Assembly: GCF_025244865.1 (NCBI RefSeq)
Contig: NZ_CP104272.1
Location: 310,001-374,000, forward strand
Source of the DNA: Arthrobacter sp. zg-Y1110
GTDB taxonomy: Bacteria; Actinomycetota; Actinomycetes; Actinomycetales; Micrococcaceae
Reading direction: 5' to 3'
DNA length: 64,000 nt
Within the stretch, counting starts at the first letter, position 1, and each line of letters begins with the position of its first letter. The notes under the pieces were generated by a model, which was not told where the DNA came from, did not search any database, and saw nothing but the letters and a program-made list of their open reading frames with translations. This document shows positions 11,782 to 20,124 of the stretch, one piece after another. The position numbers and the translations under genes were made by a program.

Positions 11782-11800
11782 AACCCCTCTTCTAGGGGTT
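11782..11800. promoter_or_regulatory. Inverted repeat in aceA-ramB intergenic region
   Basis: AACCCCT (11782-11788) and AGGGGTT (11794-11800) form perfect 7-bp arms around CTTCT, midway between the two divergent genes. It could be an operator for autoregulation or a small hairpin in the aceA leader. It does not resemble the RamB motif I know from Corynebacterium (TTTGCAAA-like). Confidence 0.45.
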
Positions 11801-11841
11801 TTCTATGGAAAGAAATGCGATTCTTCGCGTAATCTGAAAAT

Positions 11842-13341
11842 GTGACGCCTACTACATGGAACAGACCCGCTCCAGACTCTCCGAAGGGCGGATTGGGGCC
11901 CGACGCCGAGCGCACGCTGGACGTGATTAGCCTCGGCCGCCGCGTGCGGCACCTGCGCAAGGCCAAGGGCATGACGCTCGATGACCTGGGTGCCGCCGTC
12001 GGAACCGTGGCGTCCCAGCTGTCCCTGATCGAGAACGGCAAGCGGGAGCCGAAGCTCGGCATGATGCAGGCGCTGGCCGCTGCGCTGGATGTCAGCATCG
12101 ATTCCCTGCTGGGCTCGGAGCCGCCCAGCCGGCGTGCCGCGCTCGAAATCGAACTCGAGCGGGCGCAGCGCGGCCCGCTCTATGCTTCCCTGGGCCTGCC
12201 GAAGGTGCGGATCGGTTCGCGGCTGCCCATCGACGTCCTGGAATCCCTGGTGGGGCTGCAGGCCGAGCTCGAGCGCCGGCTCAACGAGCAGGTAGCCACC
12301 CCCGAGGAAGCGCGCCGGGCCAACGGTGAACTGCGGGCCATGATGCGCGAGCGCAACAACTACTTCCCCGAATACGAGGCCGAGGCGCAGAAGGTGCTGG
12401 ATTCGGTGGGGCACACGTCCGGTCCGCTGTCCCAGCATGTGATCGCCGATATTGCGGCTCATCTGGGTTTCAGCCTGCACCACGTCAACGACCTGCCGCA
12501 CTCCACGCGCTCCGTCACCGACCTGAAGAACCGGCGCATCTACCTGACCCAGTCCCAGCGATCGGACCACGATCCGCGGTCGGTGCTGCTGCAGGCGCTG
12601 GGGCACTACGTGCTTCAGCACCAGACGCCCAGCAGCTACGGGGAATTCCTGGGCCAGCGGGTGGCCACGAACTACTTCGCCGCCGCGTTGCTGCTGCCGG
12701 AGAAAGCCACGGTGGAGTTCCTGCAGCGGGCCAAGGCTGCCAAGGAGATTGCCGTGGAGGACATCCGTGATGCCTTCGCGGTGTCCTATGAAACTGCTGC
12801 GCACCGGTTCACCAATCTCGCCACCGAGCATTTGGGGATTCCCACCCATTTCCAGAAGGTGCACGAGAGCGGCATTGTCTACAAGGCATATGAGAACGAC
12901 GGCGTGACGTTCCCTGCGGACCACACGGGCGCCATTGAGGGCCAGCCGATCTGCCGGTACTGGACCTCCCGGGAGGTCTTTTCCGTGCCGGACCAGTTCA
13001 GTGCGTTCAACCAGTACACCGACACTCCGGCCGGCACCTACTGGTGCACGGCACGTACGGAACGGGGTTCGGCCGGGAAGTTTTCGCTCAGCATCGGTGT
13101 GCCGTACCAGCACGTGAAGTGGTTCCGGGGCCGGGACACCACCGAACGTTCCAAATCCCGCTGTCCCGATCCGGACTGCTGCCGCACCCCGCCGGGGGAG
13201 CTGGCGTCCGAGTGGTCCGGCTTTGCCTGGCCCAGCGCACGGGCACATTCGCACCTGTTGGCTGCCCTGCCGCCCGGCGCGTTCCCCGGCGTGGACGAGA
13301 CCGAGGTGTATTCCTTCCTGCAGGCGCATTCGGAGGGGTAG
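11842..13341 (+). CDS. ramB: RamB-type XRE regulator of acetate/glyoxylate metabolism
   Basis: The 499-residue protein has an N-terminal HTH-XRE domain (about residues 30-92, LRKAKGMTLDDLGAAVGT...LSLIENGKREPKL). A central IrrE/DUF955-like domain follows (about 195-300) with a degenerate metallopeptidase motif (ALGHYVLQHQ). The C-terminal domain is the DUF2083/short-chain-fatty-acyl-regulator type and has a Cys cluster (CPDPDCCRTP). This architecture is that of RamB, the repressor of aceA/aceB in Corynebacterium and mycobacteria. The divergent position next to aceA strongly supports the same role. The start is a GTG at 11842 without a strong Shine-Dalgarno sequence; an internal start close to the HTH is possible. 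Confidence 0.9.
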   Translation: MTPTTWNRPAPDSPKGGLGPDAERTLDVISLGRRVRHLRKAKGMTLDDLGAAVGTVASQLSLIENGKREPKLGMMQALAAALDVSIDSLLGSEPPSRRAALEIELERAQRGPLYASLGLPKVRIGSRLPIDVLESLVGLQAELERRLNEQVATPEEARRANGELRAMMRERNNYFPEYEAEAQKVLDSVGHTSGPLSQHVIADIAAHLGFSLHHVNDLPHSTRSVTDLKNRRIYLTQSQRSDHDPRSVLLQALGHYVLQHQTPSSYGEFLGQRVATNYFAAALLLPEKATVEFLQRAKAAKEIAVEDIRDAFAVSYETAAHRFTNLATEHLGIPTHFQKVHESGIVYKAYENDGVTFPADHTGAIEGQPICRYWTSREVFSVPDQFSAFNQYTDTPAGTYWCTARTERGSAGKFSLSIGVPYQHVKWFRGRDTTERSKSRCPDPDCCRTPPGELASEWSGFAWPSARAHSHLLAALPPGAFPGVDETEVYSFLQAHSEG

Positions 13342-13357
13342 CGCCACCACGGGGGCA

Positions 13358-13384
13358 TGTCACAGACGCAGCGGCTGTTTCGTC
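13358..13384 (+). promoter_or_regulatory. ECF41-type promoter for doxX-sigJ
   Basis: TGTCACA (13358-13364) is followed after exactly 16 bases by CGTC (13381-13384), the -35/-10 pair described for ECF41 sigma factors. It lies about 40 bases upstream of the doxX start, and the ECF41 sigma gene itself is the next gene but one. This indicates autoregulation. The only other TGTCACA I noticed (40810) has no CGTC at that spacing. Confidence 0.8.
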
Positions 13385-13422
13385 ATCTCTGATGTAGGTA
13401 TTTCCTCATCAAGGAGCAGACG

Positions 13423-13806
13423 ATGAACCTCATACTGTGGATTGCCGCCGGGATGCTGGCGGCTGTAGCCCTGGCCAGCGGACTGCTCAAGCTATGCGTT
13501 CCAAAGGCCAAACTCGCTGCGGCCAAGGGAGGGGGATGGGCTGCCGATGTCAGTGGCGGATTCGTCAAGACCCTTGGTGTCCTCGAAGTCATGGCTGCGG
13601 CGGGCCTGATCCTGCCTGCTGTCTCCGGGGTTGCACCCTTTCTGGTGCCGGTGACCGCTATCTGCTGGGTCCTGCTGATGATCGGCGCGATGATCACGCA
13701 CGGCCGGCGCAGCGAGGCCCCGTTGATGCTGGTCAACCTGGTGTATTTGGCACTGGCCGCCTTCATCGCGTGGGGCAGGCTGGGTCCCGAGCGTTTTGTT
13801 GCGTGA
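13423..13806 (+). CDS. DoxX-like small membrane protein
   Basis: The 127-residue protein has four predicted transmembrane helices (near 5-22, 50-66, 73-90 and 100-118), typical of DoxX/DUF4870-like proteins, which are often tied to redox or thiol stress. ATG 13423 has AAGGAG 6-7 bases upstream. It is the first gene behind the ECF41 promoter, in the place where ECF41 loci usually carry a COE-type (carboxymuconolactone decarboxylase, oxidoreductase or epimerase) or DoxX partner. It is therefore the likely main output of the sigma factor. Confidence 0.85.
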   Translation: MNLILWIAAGMLAAVALASGLLKLCVPKAKLAAAKGGGWAADVSGGFVKTLGVLEVMAAAGLILPAVSGVAPFLVPVTAICWVLLMIGAMITHGRRSEAPLMLVNLVYLALAAFIAWGRLGPERFVA

Positions 13807-13871
13807 GCGGTCCCGGGACTCCTGCGGGGCTTGAAACTCGTTGACCCATCGCGGAGGGTGGTGGTCACACC

Positions 13872-13903
13872 AGCGATGCCGCCCGGCTGCGGGCGGCATC
13901 GCT
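13872..13903 (+). promoter_or_regulatory. 14-bp perfect hairpin between doxX and sigJ
   Basis: AGCGATGCCGCCCG (13872-13885) pairs without a mismatch with CGGGCGGCATCGCT (13890-13903) around the loop GCTG. It ends two bases before an in-frame ATG (13905) and has no T-run. It probably tempers read-through from doxX into the sigma gene or protects the doxX message, and it argues for the GTG at 13923 as the sigJ start. Confidence 0.75.
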
Positions 13904-13922
13904 CATGGAAAGAGGTACCCCG

Positions 13923-14837
13923 GTGGGCCGGACCGAAGAGTTCGTGGCGTTGCGGCCGCTGCTGTTTTCGATCGCCTATCGCATTCTGGGCAGCGTGAGC
14001 GAGGCAGAGGACGTGCTGCAGAATACCTGGCTGCGGTTCGAGGCTTACCCCGGGGAGCCCCGCTCTCCGAAGTCCTTCCTCTCCACCGCGGTGACCCGGA
14101 GCTCGATCGACGTGCTGCGTTCGGCGCGGGTCCAGCGGGAGGAATACGTCGGCACCTGGTTCCCCGAACCGCTGGTCGACGATCCGTATGAGGATCCGGC
14201 CCGGGCCGCTGAGCTTGCCGATTCGGTGTCACTGGCGGCGCTGCTGTTGCTGGAACGCCTCAGCCCGCTGGAACGGGCGGTCTTCGTCCTGCGGGAGGTC
14301 TTCGACTTCGGCTACCCGGAGGTCGCCTCCGCGGTCGGGCGGTCGGAGGCCGCCTGCCGCCAGCTGGCGGTGCGGGCACGGGACCACATGGCAGCAGGCA
14401 GGACACGTTTCGCGGCGGACCGAACCGAGCATTCCGAACTGGCGGCGAGGTTCTTCGACGCCCTCCGTGACGGTGACATCGCCGGCCTGCAGAAAGTGCT
14501 CGCCGCTGACGTGTCGATGGTCGGCGACGGCGGCGGCAACGCCCCGCAGTTGGCTCGCCCGATTATCGGCGCCGCAAACGTGGCCCGTCTGCTGGCCGCA
14601 GTTTTCCCCCGCATGGTCCGGCTGGATATCACCATCGAGCAGCACGAAATCAATCGGCAGCCCGGCGCGATAGTCCGTGACCGGGACGGGCGGGTGCTGA
14701 CCACGGTGGTGCTTGACATGCTCGATGGGCGGATCCAGGCGATTCGCTCGGTCATCAATCCCGACAAGCTACGGCATCTGGGAGCAGTAGCGGACGCCTG
14801 GGAACTCAACCGTGAAGTAAGAGCACTGGGGAACTGA
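13923..14837 (+). CDS. sigJ: ECF41-family RNA polymerase sigma factor with fused SnoaL-like domain
   Basis: A protein of about 304 residues with sigma region 2 (LLFSIAYRILGSVSEAEDVLQNTWLRF), the WLPEP-like linker motif as WFPEP, sigma region 4 (LSPLERAVFVLREVFDFGYPEVASAVGRSEAACRQLAVRAR) and a C-terminal NTF2/SnoaL-like domain. The latter contains a DGGG motif and ends with NPDKL, all hallmarks of ECF41. In this group the fused domain takes the place of an anti-sigma factor. GTG 13923 has AGAGG at 7 bases spacing; the alternative ATG 13905 abuts a strong hairpin and has no Shine-Dalgarno sequence. The gene follows doxX behind an ECF41 promoter. The signal that activates it is unknown. Confidence 0.9.
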   Translation: MGRTEEFVALRPLLFSIAYRILGSVSEAEDVLQNTWLRFEAYPGEPRSPKSFLSTAVTRSSIDVLRSARVQREEYVGTWFPEPLVDDPYEDPARAAELADSVSLAALLLLERLSPLERAVFVLREVFDFGYPEVASAVGRSEAACRQLAVRARDHMAAGRTRFAADRTEHSELAARFFDALRDGDIAGLQKVLAADVSMVGDGGGNAPQLARPIIGAANVARLLAAVFPRMVRLDITIEQHEINRQPGAIVRDRDGRVLTTVVLDMLDGRIQAIRSVINPDKLRHLGAVADAWELNREVRALGN

Positions 14838-14916
14838 GCCAGCAGCGGGGTTGGACTGCCGGCCCGGTACGGGATAAGCGCTGGTTCAGGGTTTTGGTTT
14901 CGCCTAGGGTGTTGGC

Positions 14917-15801
14917 ATGCCCGAGATGCCTGAAGTGCAGGGACTGGTTGATTACCTGCGGTCAAAGCTGCTCCCGCCCGATGCCCCCGCACTGGTGATC
15001 GCCGACGTCGAAGTGCTGTCTATCCCCGTGCTGAAAACCGCTGCGGTGCCGCTGGAGGAGCTCTACGCAGGCCCGGTGTCCGACGTCGAACGCCGGGGAA
15101 AGTTCCTGGTGGTCACCGCCGGGGGAGTGCATTTGGTGATGCACCTGGCCAAGGCGGGCTGGCTGCGCTGGTCCGATGCGTTGAAGCCGGGACGGCTGCG
15201 ACCGGGCCGGGGAGCGATGGCGCTGCGGGTGCGTTTCGCAACGGAGGACGGCTCGGCGCAACCGGGCTTTGACCTCACGGAAGCGGGGACTCGGAAGTCG
15301 CTGGCGGTCTACGTTGTCCGGGACGTCGCGGACGTCCCTGGGATTGCCCGGCTGGGGCCGGAAGCGCTCGACGTCGGCCCGGCGGCTTTCGAGGAGCTGG
15401 TCGGCTCCCATCACGGCCAGATCAAGGGTCTGCTGCGGGACCAATCAGCCATCGCGGGGATCGGCAATGCCTACAGCGACGAGATTCTGCATGCAGCACA
15501 TCTGTCTCCGTTTGCCATCGGCGCCAAGCTCGGACCGGGCGAGGTCCAACGGTTGTTCGAAGCGATGGGTGCCGTCCTGGAATCTGCAATCGAGAATGCG
15601 TCCGGGCGTCCCGCCGCGGAATTAAAGGACTCCAAGCGGCAGGCCATGCGGGTGCATGCGCGGACCGGTGAGCCCTGCCCGGTGTGCGGGGACACCGTCC
15701 GGGAGGTGGCCTTCGCGGATTCCTCCCTGCAGTACTGCCCCACCTGCCAGACCGGCGGCAAGCTGCTGGCGGACCGGAGGATGTCCCGGCTGCTGAAGTA
15801 G
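14917..15801 (+). CDS. Fpg/Nei-family DNA glycosylase
   Basis: The 294-residue base-excision repair enzyme begins MPEMPEVQ; after Met removal Pro2 and Glu3 are the catalytic residues of the family. The helix-two-turn-helix region (LLRDQSAIAGIGNAYSDEILHAA) and a C-terminal zinc finger of four Cys (CPVCG...YCPTC) are present. It is closer to the Fpg-like proteins of unknown lesion preference than to canonical MutM, whose start is usually MPELPEVE. A separate Nei2-type paralogue lies at 53091-53885. It is monocistronic and ends before a strong bidirectional terminator. Confidence 0.92.
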   Translation: MPEMPEVQGLVDYLRSKLLPPDAPALVIADVEVLSIPVLKTAAVPLEELYAGPVSDVERRGKFLVVTAGGVHLVMHLAKAGWLRWSDALKPGRLRPGRGAMALRVRFATEDGSAQPGFDLTEAGTRKSLAVYVVRDVADVPGIARLGPEALDVGPAAFEELVGSHHGQIKGLLRDQSAIAGIGNAYSDEILHAAHLSPFAIGAKLGPGEVQRLFEAMGAVLESAIENASGRPAAELKDSKRQAMRVHARTGEPCPVCGDTVREVAFADSSLQYCPTCQTGGKLLADRRMSRLLK

Positions 15802-15824
15802 CTTCGCGGCCGGGCTTCCGGCAG

Positions 15825-15866
15825 AAAAACAGCGGGCCCCGGATTTCTCCGGGGCCCGCTGTTTTT
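15825..15866. terminator. Bidirectional rho-independent terminator
   Basis: An 18-bp stem pairs 15825-15842 with 15849-15866 (AAAAACAGCGGGCCCCGG with CCGGGGCCCGCTGTTTTT), flanked by A5/T5 so that it has a U-tract in both directions. It serves the convergent glycosylase and subtilase genes. Confidence 0.93.
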
Positions 15867-15918
15867 ATGTTGTGCTGTTTATCTTGCCGGTGTGTTTCGG
15901 TGCCAGGCCCCTACGGGC

Positions 15919-18900
15919 TTAGCGGCAACCACCGTTGTTTTCCGTGTAGGTGTCCAGGCGGTGAATGAACGCCGCCATGGCCTCGCGGGAAACGTTCTCA
16001 CCCGGGTGGTAGCTGCTGTCCGGGTAACCGGTAGACACTCCGGATGCCTTCATCCAGGAGATCTCCCGGTGGAACTGGTCGTTGGTCGGAACGTCCGTGA
16101 AGGAAGCCGTGCCCGGAGCCTGGTAGCCCTCGGCGGCGTCGATCCCGCACTTCTCCCCGGCAAACCGGTTCATGAAGGCAGCCATCGCGTCACGCTTGAC
16201 CGGTGCCACCGGGCGGAAGGTGCCGTCCGGATAACCGGTAGTGATGCCCGATTCGGCCAGCCACGAGATCTCCTTGTAGAACTGCGTGCTCGGCGTGACG
16301 TCCGTGAACGGCGACACGTCCGGCGCGTCGTAGTTCGGCGAACCCGCGAGACGGTACAGGAACGCCGCCATTGCATCGCGGTTGATGGAACCGGCCGGAC
16401 GGTAGGTGCCGTCCTCGTAGCCGGTGGTCAGCCCCTGGTCAGCCATCCAGTTGATGTCCGATTCGAACATGGTGCCCGGAACATCCGGGAACCGCAGCGG
16501 AGCAACTTCCACCTGAGTGACCTGGTCCTTGACGCCCTCGGCGTTGTGGTGGTGCAGGAACAGTGCCTTGGCGCCCGTGGTGCTGGCCTGACGGTTGACC
16601 GTAAGGGTTGCGCCGTCCTCTTCCGCGTAGACGAAGGCAGCAGGGCTGTTGCTCTGGAACCAAACGGCCGGCTGGCTGAGGTTGAACGGAATCCATGCGG
16701 TGGTGTCAACCGGAACCCGCTCGCCGGACTCATCCACGTTGATGGCGTTGGTGGTGGAGATGCGGTACTGGATCGGTTGTGACTTCGTGAGATCCAGGCC
16801 AAGGGAACCGGCCGGAATCGGCAGGGTCATCACGTTGGTGTCGAAGACATTGCTGTCGACGTTGCCCACGGTACCGTTCACCGGGTAGGAACCCGGGAGC
16901 GGGGTGCCCAGCACGAGCCCTCCGTCCGCATCGACGCCCGTCACCGGAGCAATGCGGAAGACGCTCTGGTCAAGACCCGTGATCCGGGTGGTGACGGCCA
17001 CGAAGTTGGGTACACCGTCGGAGTTGGTATCCAGCTCGACCAGGATCGTGCTGTTACCGCTGATCGTGGCCCAGTTTTCCCAGGTGCTCAATCCGATGTT
17101 CAGGACAGCCGCGTTCAGGTTGGTGCTCCCTGCAGCAGTCAGTGCCGGAACGTTGGACGAAGCACCGACGTTGCGCAGGTCCAGGCCGTAGAGGGAATCC
17201 AGCGCAAGATCGCTCCTGCGCGGGCTTTCCTCGCCCAGCACCAGCGGCGTCATCATCGAAACATAAGCCTCGGTGCCTTCGCCCTGGGCCAGTCCGCGAC
17301 CGGTGAAGGTGACGGACGTAGCCAGGTCTGCCGCGCCGGCAAACGAGATCTTGGAGCTTGCCTGCATGTCGGACGTCGGCTTCGGTGCGGAGTAGACCGG
17401 CACCCGCAGGGCCGGCGATCCTTCGCTCGTCAGTTGGATGCGGCCCGATTCTTCGGCGATGTACTGGCGCGCGGTGGCGCCAGTGCCCTGGGTCCGCTCG
17501 GCCGCCGGGTCGATCCGCTTTGCCAGCGCGGTGGGATCCGCAATGCTCAGCGTGACCGGGATGGTGGCAGTAGCGTTGGCGGGAACCTGCACGGGTGCAG
17601 TGCTGACGCTGATGCTGACGCCGGGCATGTCGGTTGCGGGCAGGTACTCGGGCGTGTACGTCTTCGGTGAATCGCCCTTGTTCTCGACCGTGATGGTGCG
17701 CGTGATCTCGACCGGCTCGGCTCCGACTTCCAGGACGCCGAAGTTCATGGACGTCAGGCGCGGGTTGTCTGCGTCGTAGGCCAGGACCTTCGTATTCAGG
17801 GCGTCCAGGGCGTCAACGCGTCCGGATCCAACGCGGTTCGGCGCATGGACTACGCCTTCACCGGCGAATACGTCGTGGGTCGCCGTGTTCATGATGATCG
17901 ACTTGACCTCGTACGGGTTGTAATCCGTCGCGCCCACAACGAGTGCGGCAATACCCGCTACGTTCGGGGCAGCCATCGAGGTGCCGGACTTGATGGAGGC
18001 GCCGGTGCCGGTGCCAACCTGGGCGGACTTGATCTGCGTTCCCGGGGCGGCGACGTCGGGCTTGATCACGCCGTTGGAGCCGTGGACGCCGCGCGAGGAG
18101 CTGGCGTTCAGGGTGTCCAGCGCGCCGGACTGTCCGGTCACGCTGCCCACCAGCTCGGGAGCGAGCTGAATCTGCAGGGTCCCGGCCTCGGCGGCCGGCC
18201 GCAGCTGCTCGCTGGATTCGCGGGTGAACTGGAAGCCGGGGATCGTAGCGTTTCCGGCAATACCGGCCGAGAAGCCGTTCAGGGTGGAGTCAAGGACGAC
18301 GCCGGCGTAGCCGGCGGCTGCGGCGTTGTTCCAGCGGACGGCCGAACCGCATTCGCGCGTGGCGGAGTTGTCATCCCAGGTCAGCCAGACCCATTTGCCC
18401 GCATTGGCGCCCGCGGGTTCCAGTGCGGCGCAGCCGTCGGAGTTGCCGCCCTGCGGCGCCATCACCACGGTGCCCGTCCGAGCGGCCTCGGAAGCGGAGG
18501 CGTAGTCGAAGCTGGAGGTGTACTGGCCCTTGCCGGTTCCGGCAGTCGGAGCCAGGACGCGTGCAGCGTCCAGGGTGGTCTGGGACCCGACGCTGTTTGC
18601 CACGGTCAGTGCAGTCTCGGCGCTGCCGGGGGAGCCGCCGATATCGTAGATGTCGCCGGAGTTGCCCGAGGACACGACCGAGAGGATGCCCTGGGCCGTG
18701 AGCGCATTGACAATGTCGTTTTCGGGATCGTCATAGGCGGGGAAAGCGGAACCCAGGGACATGTTCACAACCTGGGCGCGGTCGCTGAAGTCGCCGTCGT
18801 CGTTCGGGTCCAGGACGTAGTCCAGGGCCTGGCCGACAACCTCGGAGGAGCCGACGCAGCCGAAGACACGGACGCTGACGAGCTTGGCGTTCGGTGCGGT

Positions 18901-19833
18901 GCCCGGGCCGATGCCCATGGCGTTCACCTGGTTGCCGGTGAGCGTGGAGTAGTCCCCGCTGAACGTGGTTCCGTCAGCGTTGGTGCCGTAACCCGCTGCC
19001 GTTCCCGCAACGTGGGTGCCGTGGCTCCCGCAGTCCAGGGGGTTGGCGTCCGGGACAGGGATGGGGCTGTACGTGGCGGGGTCGGTGGGATCCGCGTTGT
19101 AGGCGTCACCGACGAGGTCCCAGCCGCCGGCGAACTTGGCCGGATCGTAAAGGCCCAAGTTTGCTGCCGGGATAGTGGGCGAAGCCTGCGCCGCCGCAAA
19201 CGCTTCGGGGGTGCCCGGGCCGCCGAAGTCCGAGTGCGTGTAGTCCAGGCCGGTGTCGAGGACGGCAATGGTGACGCCCTCACCGGTCTGGGACCGCTGC
19301 ACCCAGGAATCCACGGCACGGACGTCAATATCCCCGCCCTTGTTGTCAAAGGTCTTGGGAACGATGCCGGTGATCTTGACGACGTCGCCGCGTGCTGCCA
19401 GCGCCCTGATTGCCTCAGCGTCGCCGTTGATGGCAACACCCGGGATGGTGTTGGTGGTGGTGTAAAGAATGGACGAGGAAGCGGCCTGGGCAACTTCTTC
19501 GGCCTTCGTCTCGATGCCGCTGCGGATTTCCTGCACCTGGCCGGACTTGTTCAGCGGTTCGGCGAGTCCTTCGAGTACTTCGACGGGCTGGGTCTGTTCA
19601 TAGGCGCCTTTGCCGCTGAACTGTACGAAAACCGAGACCGGGCCCTGCTTGGTTTCGAGATCCGGTGAAACCTTGAAATCAGGCGTAACCGTTTCGATTC
19701 CCCGAATGGTCGGTTCCTCGTTTGCGGTCCCCTCAGTGGCCGCAGCCGGTGCCCACATGCTGGAGGCGAGGGCAAAGCCTGCGACTGTTGCCAGCGCTGC
19801 CTTTCCTGCTCTCCGGTGGTTTGGATTGTTCAT
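15919..19833 (-). CDS. Secreted subtilisin-like (S8) protease with PA domain and three SLH repeats
   Basis: The 1304-residue exported protein has an N-terminal signal peptide (about 1-32), an inhibitor-like prodomain, and a subtilase domain with Asp193 (VLDTGLDY), His271 (HGTHVAG) and Ser619 (SGTSMAAP). A protease-associated insert lies at about 440-560, and Fn3-like/beta-rich regions follow. Three C-terminal SLH repeats sit at about 1115-1164, 1176-1226 and 1245-1294, each ending in an RDAMA/REAMA motif like the TRAE motif that binds pyruvylated wall polymer. It is therefore likely a wall-bound extracellular protease. The start at ATG 19833 has GGGAG upstream. It is divergent from a glycosyltransferase-pyruvyltransferase operon. 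Confidence 0.95.
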   Translation of the reverse strand: MNNPNHRRAGKAALATVAGFALASSMWAPAAATEGTANEEPTIRGIETVTPDFKVSPDLETKQGPVSVFVQFSGKGAYEQTQPVEVLEGLAEPLNKSGQVQEIRSGIETKAEEVAQAASSSILYTTTNTIPGVAINGDAEAIRALAARGDVVKITGIVPKTFDNKGGDIDVRAVDSWVQRSQTGEGVTIAVLDTGLDYTHSDFGGPGTPEAFAAAQASPTIPAANLGLYDPAKFAGGWDLVGDAYNADPTDPATYSPIPVPDANPLDCGSHGTHVAGTAAGYGTNADGTTFSGDYSTLTGNQVNAMGIGPGTAPNAKLVSVRVFGCVGSSEVVGQALDYVLDPNDDGDFSDRAQVVNMSLGSAFPAYDDPENDIVNALTAQGILSVVSSGNSGDIYDIGGSPGSAETALTVANSVGSQTTLDAARVLAPTAGTGKGQYTSSFDYASASEAARTGTVVMAPQGGNSDGCAALEPAGANAGKWVWLTWDDNSATRECGSAVRWNNAAAAGYAGVVLDSTLNGFSAGIAGNATIPGFQFTRESSEQLRPAAEAGTLQIQLAPELVGSVTGQSGALDTLNASSSRGVHGSNGVIKPDVAAPGTQIKSAQVGTGTGASIKSGTSMAAPNVAGIAALVVGATDYNPYEVKSIIMNTATHDVFAGEGVVHAPNRVGSGRVDALDALNTKVLAYDADNPRLTSMNFGVLEVGAEPVEITRTITVENKGDSPKTYTPEYLPATDMPGVSISVSTAPVQVPANATATIPVTLSIADPTALAKRIDPAAERTQGTGATARQYIAEESGRIQLTSEGSPALRVPVYSAPKPTSDMQASSKISFAGAADLATSVTFTGRGLAQGEGTEAYVSMMTPLVLGEESPRRSDLALDSLYGLDLRNVGASSNVPALTAAGSTNLNAAVLNIGLSTWENWATISGNSTILVELDTNSDGVPNFVAVTTRITGLDQSVFRIAPVTGVDADGGLVLGTPLPGSYPVNGTVGNVDSNVFDTNVMTLPIPAGSLGLDLTKSQPIQYRISTTNAINVDESGERVPVDTTAWIPFNLSQPAVWFQSNSPAAFVYAEEDGATLTVNRQASTTGAKALFLHHHNAEGVKDQVTQVEVAPLRFPDVPGTMFESDINWMADQGLTTGYEDGTYRPAGSINRDAMAAFLYRLAGSPNYDAPDVSPFTDVTPSTQFYKEISWLAESGITTGYPDGTFRPVAPVKRDAMAAFMNRFAGEKCGIDAAEGYQAPGTASFTDVPTNDQFHREISWMKASGVSTGYPDSSYHPGENVSREAMAAFIHRLDTYTENNGGCR

Positions 19834-20002
19834 ACTTCTCCCTCAAAAGAGGCCGCCGGGGCCAGGGACAAGTACGGCAGTGAGTTCCGCAGAGTGACCG
19901 AGACCGGCGAACCTGGCAAAATGGATAGGCAGATCCGGTGCCTCAGAATGCAGTGACCCCCAAAGAAGCGACCCCGAACGCTGCAGCACTGCTAGTAGAG
20001 TC

Positions 20003-20046
20003 ATCCCTCCGGGGAGGGATGTCAACGGTGTTACCAGTGTTACTGG
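20003..20046. promoter_or_regulatory. Two palindromes in the protease/GT2 divergent promoter
   Basis: ATCCCTCC-GG-GGAGGGAT (20003-20020) has perfect 8-bp arms. CCAGT-GTT-ACTGG (20034-20046) follows and overlaps a repeated GTGTTAC (20027-20033 and 20037-20043 region). They lie in the roughly 290-base gap between two divergent genes and could hold one or two operators controlling both. No known regulator motif was recognised. Confidence 0.45.
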
Positions 20047-20124
20047 CGGGTGATTTGTGACGGGTCGGGTGCTTACGCCTTCTTGGTAAGGTGAGCTGAA
20101 CGTTCGTCCAAAGCTGGGAGCCAC

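Noticed and set aside
17845..19668. 607-residue open frame opposite the SLH protease
   Set aside because: Composition typical of an antisense frame; the minus-strand gene has catalytic triad and SLH motifs throughout.
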